From Jimgerdemannia flammicorona (taxonomy: Eukaryota > Mucoromycota > Endogonomycetes > Endogonales > Endogonaceae): a stretch of 14,052 nucleotides of DNA. Of this stretch, positions 8,569 through 14,052 are shown one piece after another (within the stretch, counting starts at the first letter, position 1; each line of letters begins with the position of its first letter). The position numbers and the translations under genes are program-made. The notes beneath the pieces were generated by a model. The model had not been told where the DNA came from and did not search any database. It saw only the letters and a list, made by a program, of their open reading frames with translations. Location: contig RBNI01004443.1 in NCBI GenBank assembly GCA_003990745.1, positions 1 to 14,052 of the forward strand, given 5' to 3'.

Positions 8569-10491
8569 CTCTCCAACAGAGTTGGAGGTACCAGAAGGTG
8601 ATGAAAATGCAAAACAAGAGTGATGGATTAAAGAAGAAACAGAAGGAAGATGTGAATGGGCAATCGGAGGGTGTCGAGAAAGAGACGAAAGTCCATGGCA
8701 AGAAACAGAAGAGTACAGGACAGTATCAGGGCATTGGGCAACCCATCGAGTAAGATCAAATGGTACAACAAGAATTAGGGGTGGGAAGGAAGAGGGGGTA
8801 TGAAGTGGGTAAGGGGGGAGGGAGGGGAGAGAGGGGGGATAAAGGGGAGAGAGAAGGGAAGAGCGAACAACAGACCATTCAACTGAAGCAAGAAGATCGC
8901 GAACGATAGAAATTGGGTAGGCATAATGATGGACCACGAAGTTGCCAAGAACCCAAACAGCAGACACCCAATCAGAATGACGGGAGCAGTATAAAGCAAG
9001 ACGATAAGCCTCACCATAAATACATTCAAGAAGAGTGTTACAAGGATGGTTGGACAAGAAGTCAGGGAACTGTTGAGAATGAGGAAAATGAGAATATACA
9101 ACAGTTTGAAAGGGGGAAAGAGAAATGGAAAGGTCCAAAAAGGGAATACTAGTTGTACCACACACCTAAGTAATAGAGTGATGGGGAGGGTAGATGCCCA
9201 GGAACATACTAGGGATATCGACACCAGCAATAGCGAAGACGATGAAGTCATCAATGTATTGGTGAAAAAAGATATCACCAGCTCAGAACGTGATGGACAG
9301 AGGTGAAGAAAGATCATGTATCACACGAAGTTCATGAGCCAGGCCAACAAGGTTGGCAAGAGTGGGGGCACAATTCATTCCTATGGCAATACCAGAGACC
9401 TGGTGGAAACAGCCAAGGACCGACTCGAAAAAATTAGAGCAGCAGACAAGGAGCATGAGCTCAACAATGGAAGCCAATGAAACCAGGGAATCCAAAGGAA
9501 AAACAATGGAACCCAAGAAACAAAGACAATCATTGATCTTGTCAAAATGAATAGCAGTATAAAAGAAGGAGAAATCACTAGAGACCAAATGGGAAAAATG
9601 ATGAACAGGCACAATGGTGGAGCAGAGAAGGGCAAGCTCCTGGGTATCATGAAGAATAGTGTGCTCAGGCCCAAGACAGTGCTGAAGAAGAGCCATCCAG
9701 GAGAGAAAGAAGCAGGAAAGCCACTTCAAAATCTCGGTGATAGGTGAACAAAAAGTAGCCATAATAGGATGCCAAGCCAAAATAGGCTTGTGAACTTTAG
9801 GAAGGGCATAGAAAACCAGAAGATGAACATTCAGAGAGAACAAAGAGTCCTGGAAGAAGTTAAAAATGGGGTTCGCAAAAGGAGAGTCCAAAAGCAATCT
9901 AGCATGAGCCAGAGATATCTGAAGGAGAGTGAGAACCTCATCCAATCCAAGAGTACTAGGCTCATAGGCCGTGGCTCAAAGGAGGGCAGAAAGGCCATCA
10001 AGGTAGAGCAATTTAGGAATAAGTCCAAAACCCTGATTCTTATCAGTGACTATGAGCAAGTATGAAGGCAGTTGCTTGACCGATTTAAGTGCGGTATGCA
10101 CAGCATGATCCAAAACTAAGCAAGAGCGAGCACGTCTGGGAATGGACAGCAAGGAAGCCATGTCGAGGAATATGCAGTATGAAGAGACATTGGGAGGGGG
10201 GACTCAATCACTAGGAACAAAATAGTGAGAGGATATCTTACCACGATCCTCAATGAAGATGGCAAGGTCAAGAGCATGATGAAAGCACAGAAGACAAGCC
10301 AGATCGGTAAAGGAAAATTGGGAGAGAGTTGTAGGAAAAATGAAGCGAGGACCCAGAGATAAGGCAAAGACTTGAAGGGGAGAAAGGGGGCAGTCAGCCA
10401 GAGAAAAAGGAAGGGACAAAAGAGCCCCAGAAGAAGAATAAACCTGAAAATTAAGGACAAGCAACTGGGAAAGGCGAAGGGGGGACAGCAT
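8563..10491 (-). pseudogene. Penelope-like element ORF2: reverse transcriptase (copy A, four premature stops)
   Basis: The product would copy element RNA into DNA. Numbered from the ATG at 10491 (642 codons), the motifs are LSLGPRFIFPTT near residue 64, DKNQG at 150-154, PKVHKP at 231-236, DFSFFYT at 306-312 (first catalytic Asp), GIAIGMNCAPTLANL at 367-381, YIDD at 412-415 (9258-9247), FLDL at 451-454 and an HP near 482 followed by a GEAYRLAL block. This set and order is that of Penelope-like RTs. One frame holds over 1.9 kb, but TGA at 10206, 9978 and 9285 and TAG at 9168 interrupt it. At the first, copy B has TGG (Trp). The natural TAA (8565-8563) sits in the edge of the downstream pseudo-LTR. 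About 150 residues after FLDL show no GIY-YIG motif. The frame is open upstream to 10648, so translation may start by frameshift from ORF1. Confidence 0.88.
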
Positions 10492-10569
10492 GAGGAACCA
10501 CTCAGGGTACACCAGAAGCGACAACGGAATCCGAGAAGGGATAGGGACACTGGGGGAGAACCAAGCCAG

Positions 10570-10617
10570 GGGGAAGTTTAAGAGCGAGAGGTCTTCCCCT
10601 TCCCTCTGACTTTTTTT
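10570..10617 (-). promoter_or_regulatory. Candidate -1 ribosomal frameshift signal, ORF1 to ORF2 (copy A)
   Basis: Seven A on the coding strand (10617-10611) are phased as TCA AAA AAA in ORF1, which is the canonical A_AAA_AAA slippery arrangement. A slip of one base back enters exactly the ORF2 frame, which is open from there onward until the TGA at 10206. Eleven bases downstream GGGGAAG (10599-10593) can pair with CTTCCCC (10576-10570) around a 16-base loop containing the ORF1 stop. Copy B has the same arrangement. Activity is inferred. Confidence 0.5.
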
Positions 10618-11792
10618 GAAGGTGGTGAGCCCGACGAGCAGGAGCACACTCCATCAGAGTGCCAGACCTTATGGCCACAGGCTTTCGTGCAGCCCTTGTA
10701 TTCAGGGGCATGGGAAGAGGAGGCAGAGGAGGAACTGGCAGAGGAGGCGGAAGAAGAGCAGGCAGCCAAAGGGGCAGCAGCATAGGGAACACCACTATGG
10801 GGGCAGATGGACTTGGCTGGGTACCAGTAGGCACATTGGAGGTGACCAGAGCAAACAGCATAAGGCCAAGCCCCAATGGGGCAAGAACTAAGTTGATGGC
10901 TGCACTTGGGGGTGGGGGGAATGGAGGAGGAAGCCTTGGCAAGCGACAGGGACCAAGAAGAGGCCAATGAAGCCTGGTTGGGCTTGGTGGGGGTCTTGGT
11001 GGGGGTCTTGGAGGGAGCCTTGGCGGCGGTGGTGGCGAAGGAACGAACCTCAGCATGAGCAGTGGTGCGAGCTTCAGCACGAATGGCCTTGGAGACTGAG
11101 ATCTCAGGGGAGGCAGAGAGGGCAGCAGTGGCAGTAGCGCGGGCAGCGGCAGTGGCACAAGATGACTCTTGCTTGTAAAGATGAGCAACGAAGGAGGTGC
11201 TGGCAAGGAGGAAGCGACATACAGCGTCGATATTGGTGGCAACCAAAGGAATATCGTAGATGTCGAATCCACAGAAGAGGGCAGCATCTGAGAGGCGAGA
11301 GGAGGTGAAGGCCACAAAAGTGGCACAGGTATTGTGGAAGGAGGCGGAAGCGGTGGTGGCAGCAGTAGCAGTAGCATCAGTGGTGGCGAGCTTGGCAGCA
11401 GCAGTGGCAGCATGAACCTCTTCAGAGAGAGCTTGGCAGTGGGCCTCAGGGAGAACAGAATAGCGAACGGCGGGTGGAGCGATGACATCGACGTCACAGC
11501 AGAGATGAGCCTTCTTGGCAGAGAGGGCAATAACTGACCGGAACTGGGAAAGGAGCAGATGACCAGAAGGACAAAGGTCCAGAGGGAGGGAGAGAATGGC
11601 AGACGAGATATAAGACTTAAACAAAACAGTGGTAGGGGTGAAGGTGGGGGGAGGGGGAGGAAGAACCTCATCCATGATTTCATCGACGAGGACGGAGGCC
11701 CCGAGGGCAGGTGATATAGCAGAGGAGGAAGAAGGCTCAGCAGGAGCCAAGGGAGCAAACCCAGGGTCAGTGTCAAAGTGAATGGAAGACAT
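10578..11792 (-). CDS. Penelope-like element ORF1 (copy A), Ala/Ser/Thr/Pro-rich protein with Cys-His modules
   Basis: The function is not known; position suggests a structural or nucleic-acid-binding partner of the RT. The ATG at 11792 (MSSIHFDTD) lies about 90 bases after a TATA-like box in the upstream pseudo-LTR and gives 404 residues. The first half has Ala/Ser/Thr-rich segments. A KTPTKTPTK repeat with Pro/Ser/Lys-rich sequence follows, then two Cys-His modules (about 314-332 and 368-383) separated by a Ser/Ala linker. The C-terminal tail, KKVRGKGKT, is basic and resembles a nuclear localisation signal. Copy B encodes exactly the same length with many conserved residues, which supports this frame over an overlapping Pro/Leu-rich frame. 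In copy A the first Cys of each module is Tyr (TAT/TAC for TGT/TGC in copy B), so this copy is probably impaired. ORF2 follows 86 bases later by ATG. Confidence 0.75.
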   Translation of the reverse strand: MSSIHFDTDPGFAPLAPAEPSSSSAISPALGASVLVDEIMDEVLPPPPPTFTPTTVLFKSYISSAILSLPLDLCPSGHLLLSQFRSVIALSAKKAHLCCDVDVIAPPAVRYSVLPEAHCQALSEEVHAATAAAKLATTDATATAATTASASFHNTCATFVAFTSSRLSDAALFCGFDIYDIPLVATNIDAVCRFLLASTSFVAHLYKQESSCATAAARATATAALSASPEISVSKAIRAEARTTAHAEVRSFATTAAKAPSKTPTKTPTKPNQASLASSWSLSLAKASSSIPPTPKCSHQLSSCPIGAWPYAVCSGHLQCAYWYPAKSICPHSGVPYAAAPLAACSSSASSASSSSASSSHAPEYKGCTKACGHKVWHSDGVCSCSSGSPPSKKVRGKGKTSRS

Positions 11793-11875
11793 GTGGAAAA
11801 GTGTATATAAGGGGGACAAACAAAGAATGTAACTGAAATTGTATCAGCTGTTTATTGCCATGTAAAAATGCGGTC

Positions 11876-11883
11876 CTTATATA
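11876..11883 (-). promoter_or_regulatory. TATA-like box in upstream pseudo-LTR (copy A)
   Basis: TATATAAG on the coding strand lies about 90 bases upstream of the ORF1 ATG. The same box occurs in the downstream pseudo-LTR (8239-8232) and in copy B (12343-12350) within otherwise variable sequence. Placement fits a Pol II core promoter with initiation about 30 bases downstream; this is inference. Confidence 0.5.
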
Positions 11884-12031
11884 CAAAATACGACATCTCA
11901 AAAGGGAAGATGTGCCACAACTTGGGGCGAACCGAATTAGGAACCACATGACTGCCAGAGATAAGCAGAGATAAAGGGGGAGCCAATCCCAGTTGCAGGA
12001 TAAAAATCACAAACAAACAAATCCAAATCGA

Positions 12032-12194
12032 GATTAAAAAACATCTGCAGACCCCAGAGGGGTGAGCATGAGTGAGGGGTGAGGCCAAAATGTAGTGAGC
12101 CACAGCGAGGGGCCAAAGGCAGTGAAGGGGAGCGGAGTAAGGCCGAGACCCTGGAGTGAGCACAAGACGGAGGGGGCAAGGATGTTTTTTAATC
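12032..12194. repeat. 14-bp inverted repeats bounding a 135-bp loop at pseudo-LTR edge
   Basis: GATTAAAAAACATC at 12032-12045 and its exact reverse complement at 12181-12194 flank 135 bp. The same pair bounds 153 bp in the downstream pseudo-LTR (8388-8401 and 8555-8568). The pair is therefore part of the element. It could form a stem-loop in RNA or single-stranded cDNA. Confidence 0.9.
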
Positions 12195-12492
12195 TCGATT
12201 TGGATTTGTTTGTTTGTGATTTTTATCCTGTAACTGGGATTGGCTCCCCCTTTATCTCCGCTTATCTCTGGAAATTATGTGGTTCCTAATTCAGTTCACC
12301 CTAAGTTGCGGCACATCTTCCCTTTTGGGACATCGTATTTTGTATATAAGGACCGCGTTTTTACATGGCAATAAATGGCTGATGCAATTTCGGTTATGTT
12401 CTTTGTTCATCTCCCTTATACACGCTTTTCTACATATCTTCCATTTGCTTTGACACTGGCTCTGGGTTTGCTCCCTTGGCTCCCACTCGGCC
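12181..12492 (+). repeat. Partial pseudo-LTR, copy B
   Basis: This is the reverse complement of 11730-12045 and also matches 8084-8401, giving a third copy of the same sequence in the window. It retains CpG sites that one or other of the two minus-strand copies has lost, for example aaacgcggtcc read on the minus strand near 12350-12362. The ORF1 start region in it carries ATA at 12434. Confidence 0.85.
12343..12350 (+). promoter_or_regulatory. TATA-like box, copy B
   Basis: TATATAAG lies 84 bases upstream of the former ORF1 start codon, in the same position as in copy A. With the copy A box at 11883 it would make a divergent promoter pair about 460 bp apart. Function is inferred. Confidence 0.5.
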
Positions 12493-13648
12493 TTCTTTCT
12501 TCTCTGCTGTACCGCCTACCCTCGGGGCCTCCGTCCTCATCGACGGAATCATGGATGAGGTTCTTCCTCCCCCTTCCCCCGCCTTCACCTCTGCTACTGT
12601 TTCGTTTGAGTCTTATGTCTCGTCCACTGTTCTCTCCCTCCCTCTAGACCTTCATCCTTCTGGTCATCTGCTCCTTTCCCAGTTCTGGTCAGTTCTTGCC
12701 CTCTCTGCGAAGGAGGCTTGTCTCCACCATGATGTTAATATCGTGGCTCTGCCTGCTGTTCACTACTCCATTCTCCCTGAGGCCTGCCACCAAGCTCTCT
12801 CTGAAGAGGTTCGTGCTGCCACTGCCACTGCCAAGCTTGCCGTCACTGATGCTGCCACTACTGCTGCCGCCGCCACTTCCGCCTCCTTCCACCATGCCTG
12901 TGCCACTTTCGTGGCCTTTGCCACCTCTCACCTCTCAGATGCTGCCCCCTTCTGTGGCTTTGACATCCATGATGTTCCTTCGGTTGCCATCAATATCGAT
13001 GCTATACGTCGCTTCCTCCTCACTGGCACCTCCTTCATTGCTCGTCTTCATGAACAAGAGTCATCTCATGCCACTGCCACTGCCCACGCCACCGCCACCA
13101 CTCCCCTCCCTGCCTCCCCTGAGGTCTCGGTCTCCGAGGTCATTCGTGCCGAAGCTCGCACCACTGCTTGTGCTGAGGTTTATTCCTTCACTGCCACTGC
13201 CACCAAGGCCCCCTCCAAGACCCCCACCAAAACCCCCACCAAGCCCAACCAGACTTCATCAGCCTCTTCTCGGTCCCCCTCACCTGCCAAGGCTTCCTCC
13301 TCCATTCCCCCTGCCCCCAAGCATAGCCGTCAACTTGGTTCTCACCCCGTTGGGGCTTGGTCTTGTGCTGTTTGCTCTGGTCACCTCCACTATACCTACT
13401 GGCACCCGGCCAAGTCCATCTGCCCCCATGGTGGTGTTCCCCATACTGCTGCCCCTTCGGCTGCCCGCTCTCCTTCTGCCTCCTCTGCCGGTTCCTCCTC
13501 CGCCTCCTCTTCCCATGCCCCTGAATGCAAGGGCTGCATGAAAGCCTGTGGCCGCAAGGTCTGGCACTCTGATGGGGTGTGCTCCCACTCGTCAGGCTTG
13601 CCACCTTCAAAAAAAGTCAGAGGAAAGGGGAAGACCTCCTGCTCTTAA
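12434..13648 (+). pseudogene. Penelope-like element ORF1, copy B (start codon lost)
   Basis: The frame has 404 sense codons and TAA at 13646-13648, exactly the length of copy A, with no internal stop. The start position holds ATA instead of ATG, with following residues SSICFDTGSG; the first in-frame ATG is at 12551 (residue 40). Both Cys-His modules are complete here: CAVCSGHLHYTYWHPAKSIC (13364-13423) and CKGCMKACGRKVWHSDGVC (13526-13582). The tail KKVRGKGKTS is basic. Apart from the start codon the gene appears undamaged. Function is unknown, as for copy A. A slippery A7 run sits near its end. Confidence 0.75.
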
Positions 13649-13656
13649 ACTTCCCC
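13609..13656 (+). promoter_or_regulatory. Candidate -1 ribosomal frameshift signal, ORF1 to ORF2 (copy B)
   Basis: TCA AAA AAA GTC in the ORF1 frame (A7 at 13609-13615) is followed after 11 bases by GGGGAAG (13627-13633), a 16-base loop and CTTCCCC (13650-13656). The ORF2 frame is open from 13615 (AGT CAG AGG) through 13735 to the window end. The arrangement matches copy A in phase, spacing and stem. Confidence 0.5.
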
Positions 13657-13734
13657 CCGGCTTGGTTCTCCCCCGGTGTCTCTGTCTCTTCTCAGATTCC
13701 GTCATTGCTTCTGGTGTGCCCTGAGTGGTTCCTC

Positions 13735-14052
13735 ATGCTGTTTCCCCTTCGCCTTTCCCAGTTGCTTATTCCGAATTTTTGGGTTTATTCTTCTTCTGGG
13801 GCTCTTTTGTCCCCTCCTTTTTCTCCAGCTGACTGCCCCCTTTCTCCCCTTCAAGTCTTTGCCTTATCTCTGGGTCCTCGCTTCATTTTTCCTGCGACTC
13901 CCTCCCAATTTTCCTTCACCGATCCAGCTTGTCTTCTGTGCTTTTGTCATGCTCTTGACCTTGCCATCTTCTTTGAGGATCATGGTGAGATACTCTCTTG
14001 CTATTTTGTTCCTAGTGATTGGGTCCCCCCTCCCAATGTCTCTTTTTTTTTT
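13735..14052 (+). CDS. Penelope-like element ORF2, copy B: reverse transcriptase N-terminal part (cut by window)
   Basis: From the ATG at 13735 the frame is open to the window edge (106 codons). It matches the start of ORF2 in copy A, including LSLGPRFIFPAT, a motif near the N-terminus of Penelope-like RTs, and FVPSDWVPPP. The Trp codon TGG there is TGA in copy A, which shows that the copy A stop is secondary. The catalytic RT core would lie beyond the window. The last codons fall in a T run (14043-14052) that departs from copy A, so the gene may be truncated just here. The frame is also open and similar to copy A upstream to 13615. Confidence 0.75.
   Translation, partial: MLFPLRLSQLLIPNFWVYSSSGALLSPPFSPADCPLSPLQVFALSLGPRFIFPATPSQFSFTDPACLLCFCHALDLAIFFEDHGEILSCYFVPSDWVPPPNVSFFF
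14043..14052. repeat. T10 run at window edge
   Basis: Copy A reads AATGTCTCTTCATACTGC at this place; copy B reads AATGTCTC followed only by T to the window end. It marks either a homopolymer insertion, the breakpoint of copy B or a sequence/contig end. Confidence 0.6.

Larger units (their letters stand above)
8080..12194 (-). mobile_element. Penelope-like retroelement, copy A, with pseudo-LTRs
   Basis: On the minus strand the order is pseudo-LTR (12194-11724), ORF1 whose start lies inside that repeat, ORF2 with Penelope-type reverse transcriptase, then a second pseudo-LTR (8568-8080) in the same direction. Partial tandem copies forming pseudo-LTRs, with the first ORF starting in the upstream one, and frequent inverted neighbouring copies are known hallmarks of Penelope-like elements. 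The RT motifs agree. The downstream pseudo-LTR stops a short way into ORF1 at AT-rich DNA near 8080. No target-site duplication can be paired because the right side is a second copy. No GIY-YIG endonuclease is recognisable, which would place it with endonuclease-lacking groups such as Coprina or Athena; that assignment is inference. Confidence 0.85.
11724..12194 (-). repeat. Upstream (5') pseudo-LTR of Penelope-like copy A
   Basis: This is a direct repeat of 8080-8568. It holds a TATA-like box at 11883-11876 and the ORF1 start at 11792. A 14-base sequence at its outer edge (12181-12194) is the reverse complement of 12032-12045. A short upstream ORF (ATG GCA ATA AAC AGC TGA) lies between the TATA-like box and ORF1. 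Its outer edge is also the junction to the inverted copy B. Confidence 0.85.
10196..14046. repeat. Large inverted repeat, arms about 1.85 kb, 135-bp spacer
   Basis: The left arm (10196-12045) and right arm (12181-14046) are reverse complements of the same Penelope-like element segment: pseudo-LTR part, all of ORF1 and the first part of ORF2. ORF1 and the ORF1-ORF2 gap have identical lengths in both arms. The arms differ by scattered substitutions, about 6% over one 146-bp stretch aligned by hand. Confidence 0.9.
12181..14052 (+). mobile_element. Penelope-like retroelement, copy B, inverted, truncated at 5' end and cut by window
   Basis: Copy B starts at the internal 14-base element (GATGTTTTTTAATC), so it lacks the outermost 135 bp or so of the pseudo-LTR. 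It then runs through the TATA-like box, ORF1 and the first about 100 codons of ORF2. Its last bases (tcttttttttttt-type run from 14041) no longer match copy A, and the window ends there, so its true 3' extent is unknown. Confidence 0.85.

Noticed and set aside
425..10206. Alternative genetic code with TGA read as Trp
   Set aside because: Several TGA stops sit at likely Trp sites, but TAG and TAA stops and frameshifts also occur, and copy B uses TGG where copy A has TGA. Ordinary decay explains this.
8493..10581. Plus-strand Lys/Gly-rich open frames over the Penelope-like RT
   Set aside because: They lie opposite the RT frame that contains PKVHKP, YIDD and FLDL and show no motif of their own.
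8080..12194. Reading the two direct repeats as true LTRs of an LTR retrotransposon
   Set aside because: The ORFs lack protease, integrase and RNase H motifs, the RT is of Penelope type, ORF1 starts inside the repeat, and there are no TG...CA ends or target-site duplications visible.
12374..12400. Possible hammerhead ribozyme core (ggctgatgc followed by ttcggtt), since such ribozymes are known in Penelope-like pseudo-LTRs
   Set aside because: The conserved CUGANGA is CUGAUGC here and no properly placed GAAA with closing helices could be found.
12375..12647. 90-codon frame starting MADAISV at the pseudo-LTR, also seen at 8207
   Set aside because: It overlaps the leader and start of ORF1 in another frame and is not open in the same way in the upstream pseudo-LTR of copy A. 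It is best read as a leader by-product; an upstream ORF role is possible but not supported.
8080..14052. Telomeric repeats beside the Penelope-like copies, as in Athena or Coprina elements
   Set aside because: No TTAGGG-, TTTAGGG- or similar short tandem array is present at either edge; the only simple array is (AAAT)n, over 1 kb away.

Overview
The window is eukaryotic repeat DNA. It shows no prokaryotic operon, ribosome-binding site or ordinary host gene. Everything I can support as coding belongs to two kinds of retrotransposon without true LTRs, separated by a very AT-rich stretch holding a microsatellite. The host cannot be named from sequence. A genome with AT-rich intergenic DNA, cytosine-methylation-like decay and Penelope-like elements could be a fungus, an alga or another lower-plant or protist lineage.

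Region 1 (1 to about 5735, minus strand) is a decayed LINE (non-LTR retrotransposon) of general L1/Tx1 layout. ORF1 starts at an ATG at 5668 and ends at 3648. After 31 bases comes ORF2 (3616 to about 83), with an apurinic endonuclease domain, a reverse transcriptase domain carrying FADD, a C-terminal region with a GGLGL motif, and a CCHC zinc-knuckle motif. Both ORFs are broken by stops and several frameshifts. The 3' end lies beyond the left edge.

Region 2 (about 5736 to 8080) has no gene. It holds moderately AT-rich DNA, one C-rich patch, an (AAAT)n array of about 210 bp, a 27-base poly(A) run, and about 1.1 kb of extremely AT-rich DNA that stops sharply at the next element.

Region 3 (about 8080 to 12194, minus strand) is a near full-length Penelope-like element. 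Two direct repeats of about 470 to 490 bp form pseudo-LTRs. Between them lie ORF1 (404 codons, alanine/serine/threonine/proline-rich, with two cysteine-histidine modules near the C-terminus) and ORF2, a Penelope-type reverse transcriptase with DKN, PKVHKP, YIDD and FLDL motifs. ORF2 keeps one frame for 1.9 kb but has four premature stops. No GIY-YIG nuclease motif is visible after the reverse transcriptase.

Region 4 (12181 to 14052, plus strand) is a second copy in inverted orientation, head to head with the first. The two copies form an inverted repeat with arms of about 1.85 kb and a 135-bp spacer. The junction falls exactly on a 14-bp inverted repeat, as expected for fold-back self-priming of cDNA. 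Copy B repeats ORF1 at identical length but with ATA instead of ATG, and the start of ORF2.

The most interesting possibly undescribed feature is at the ORF1/ORF2 boundary. Both copies keep a correctly phased A_AAA_AAA slippery heptamer followed by a 7-bp stem, and the reverse transcriptase frame is open from that point onward. This suggests a -1 frameshift fusion of ORF1 and the reverse transcriptase.
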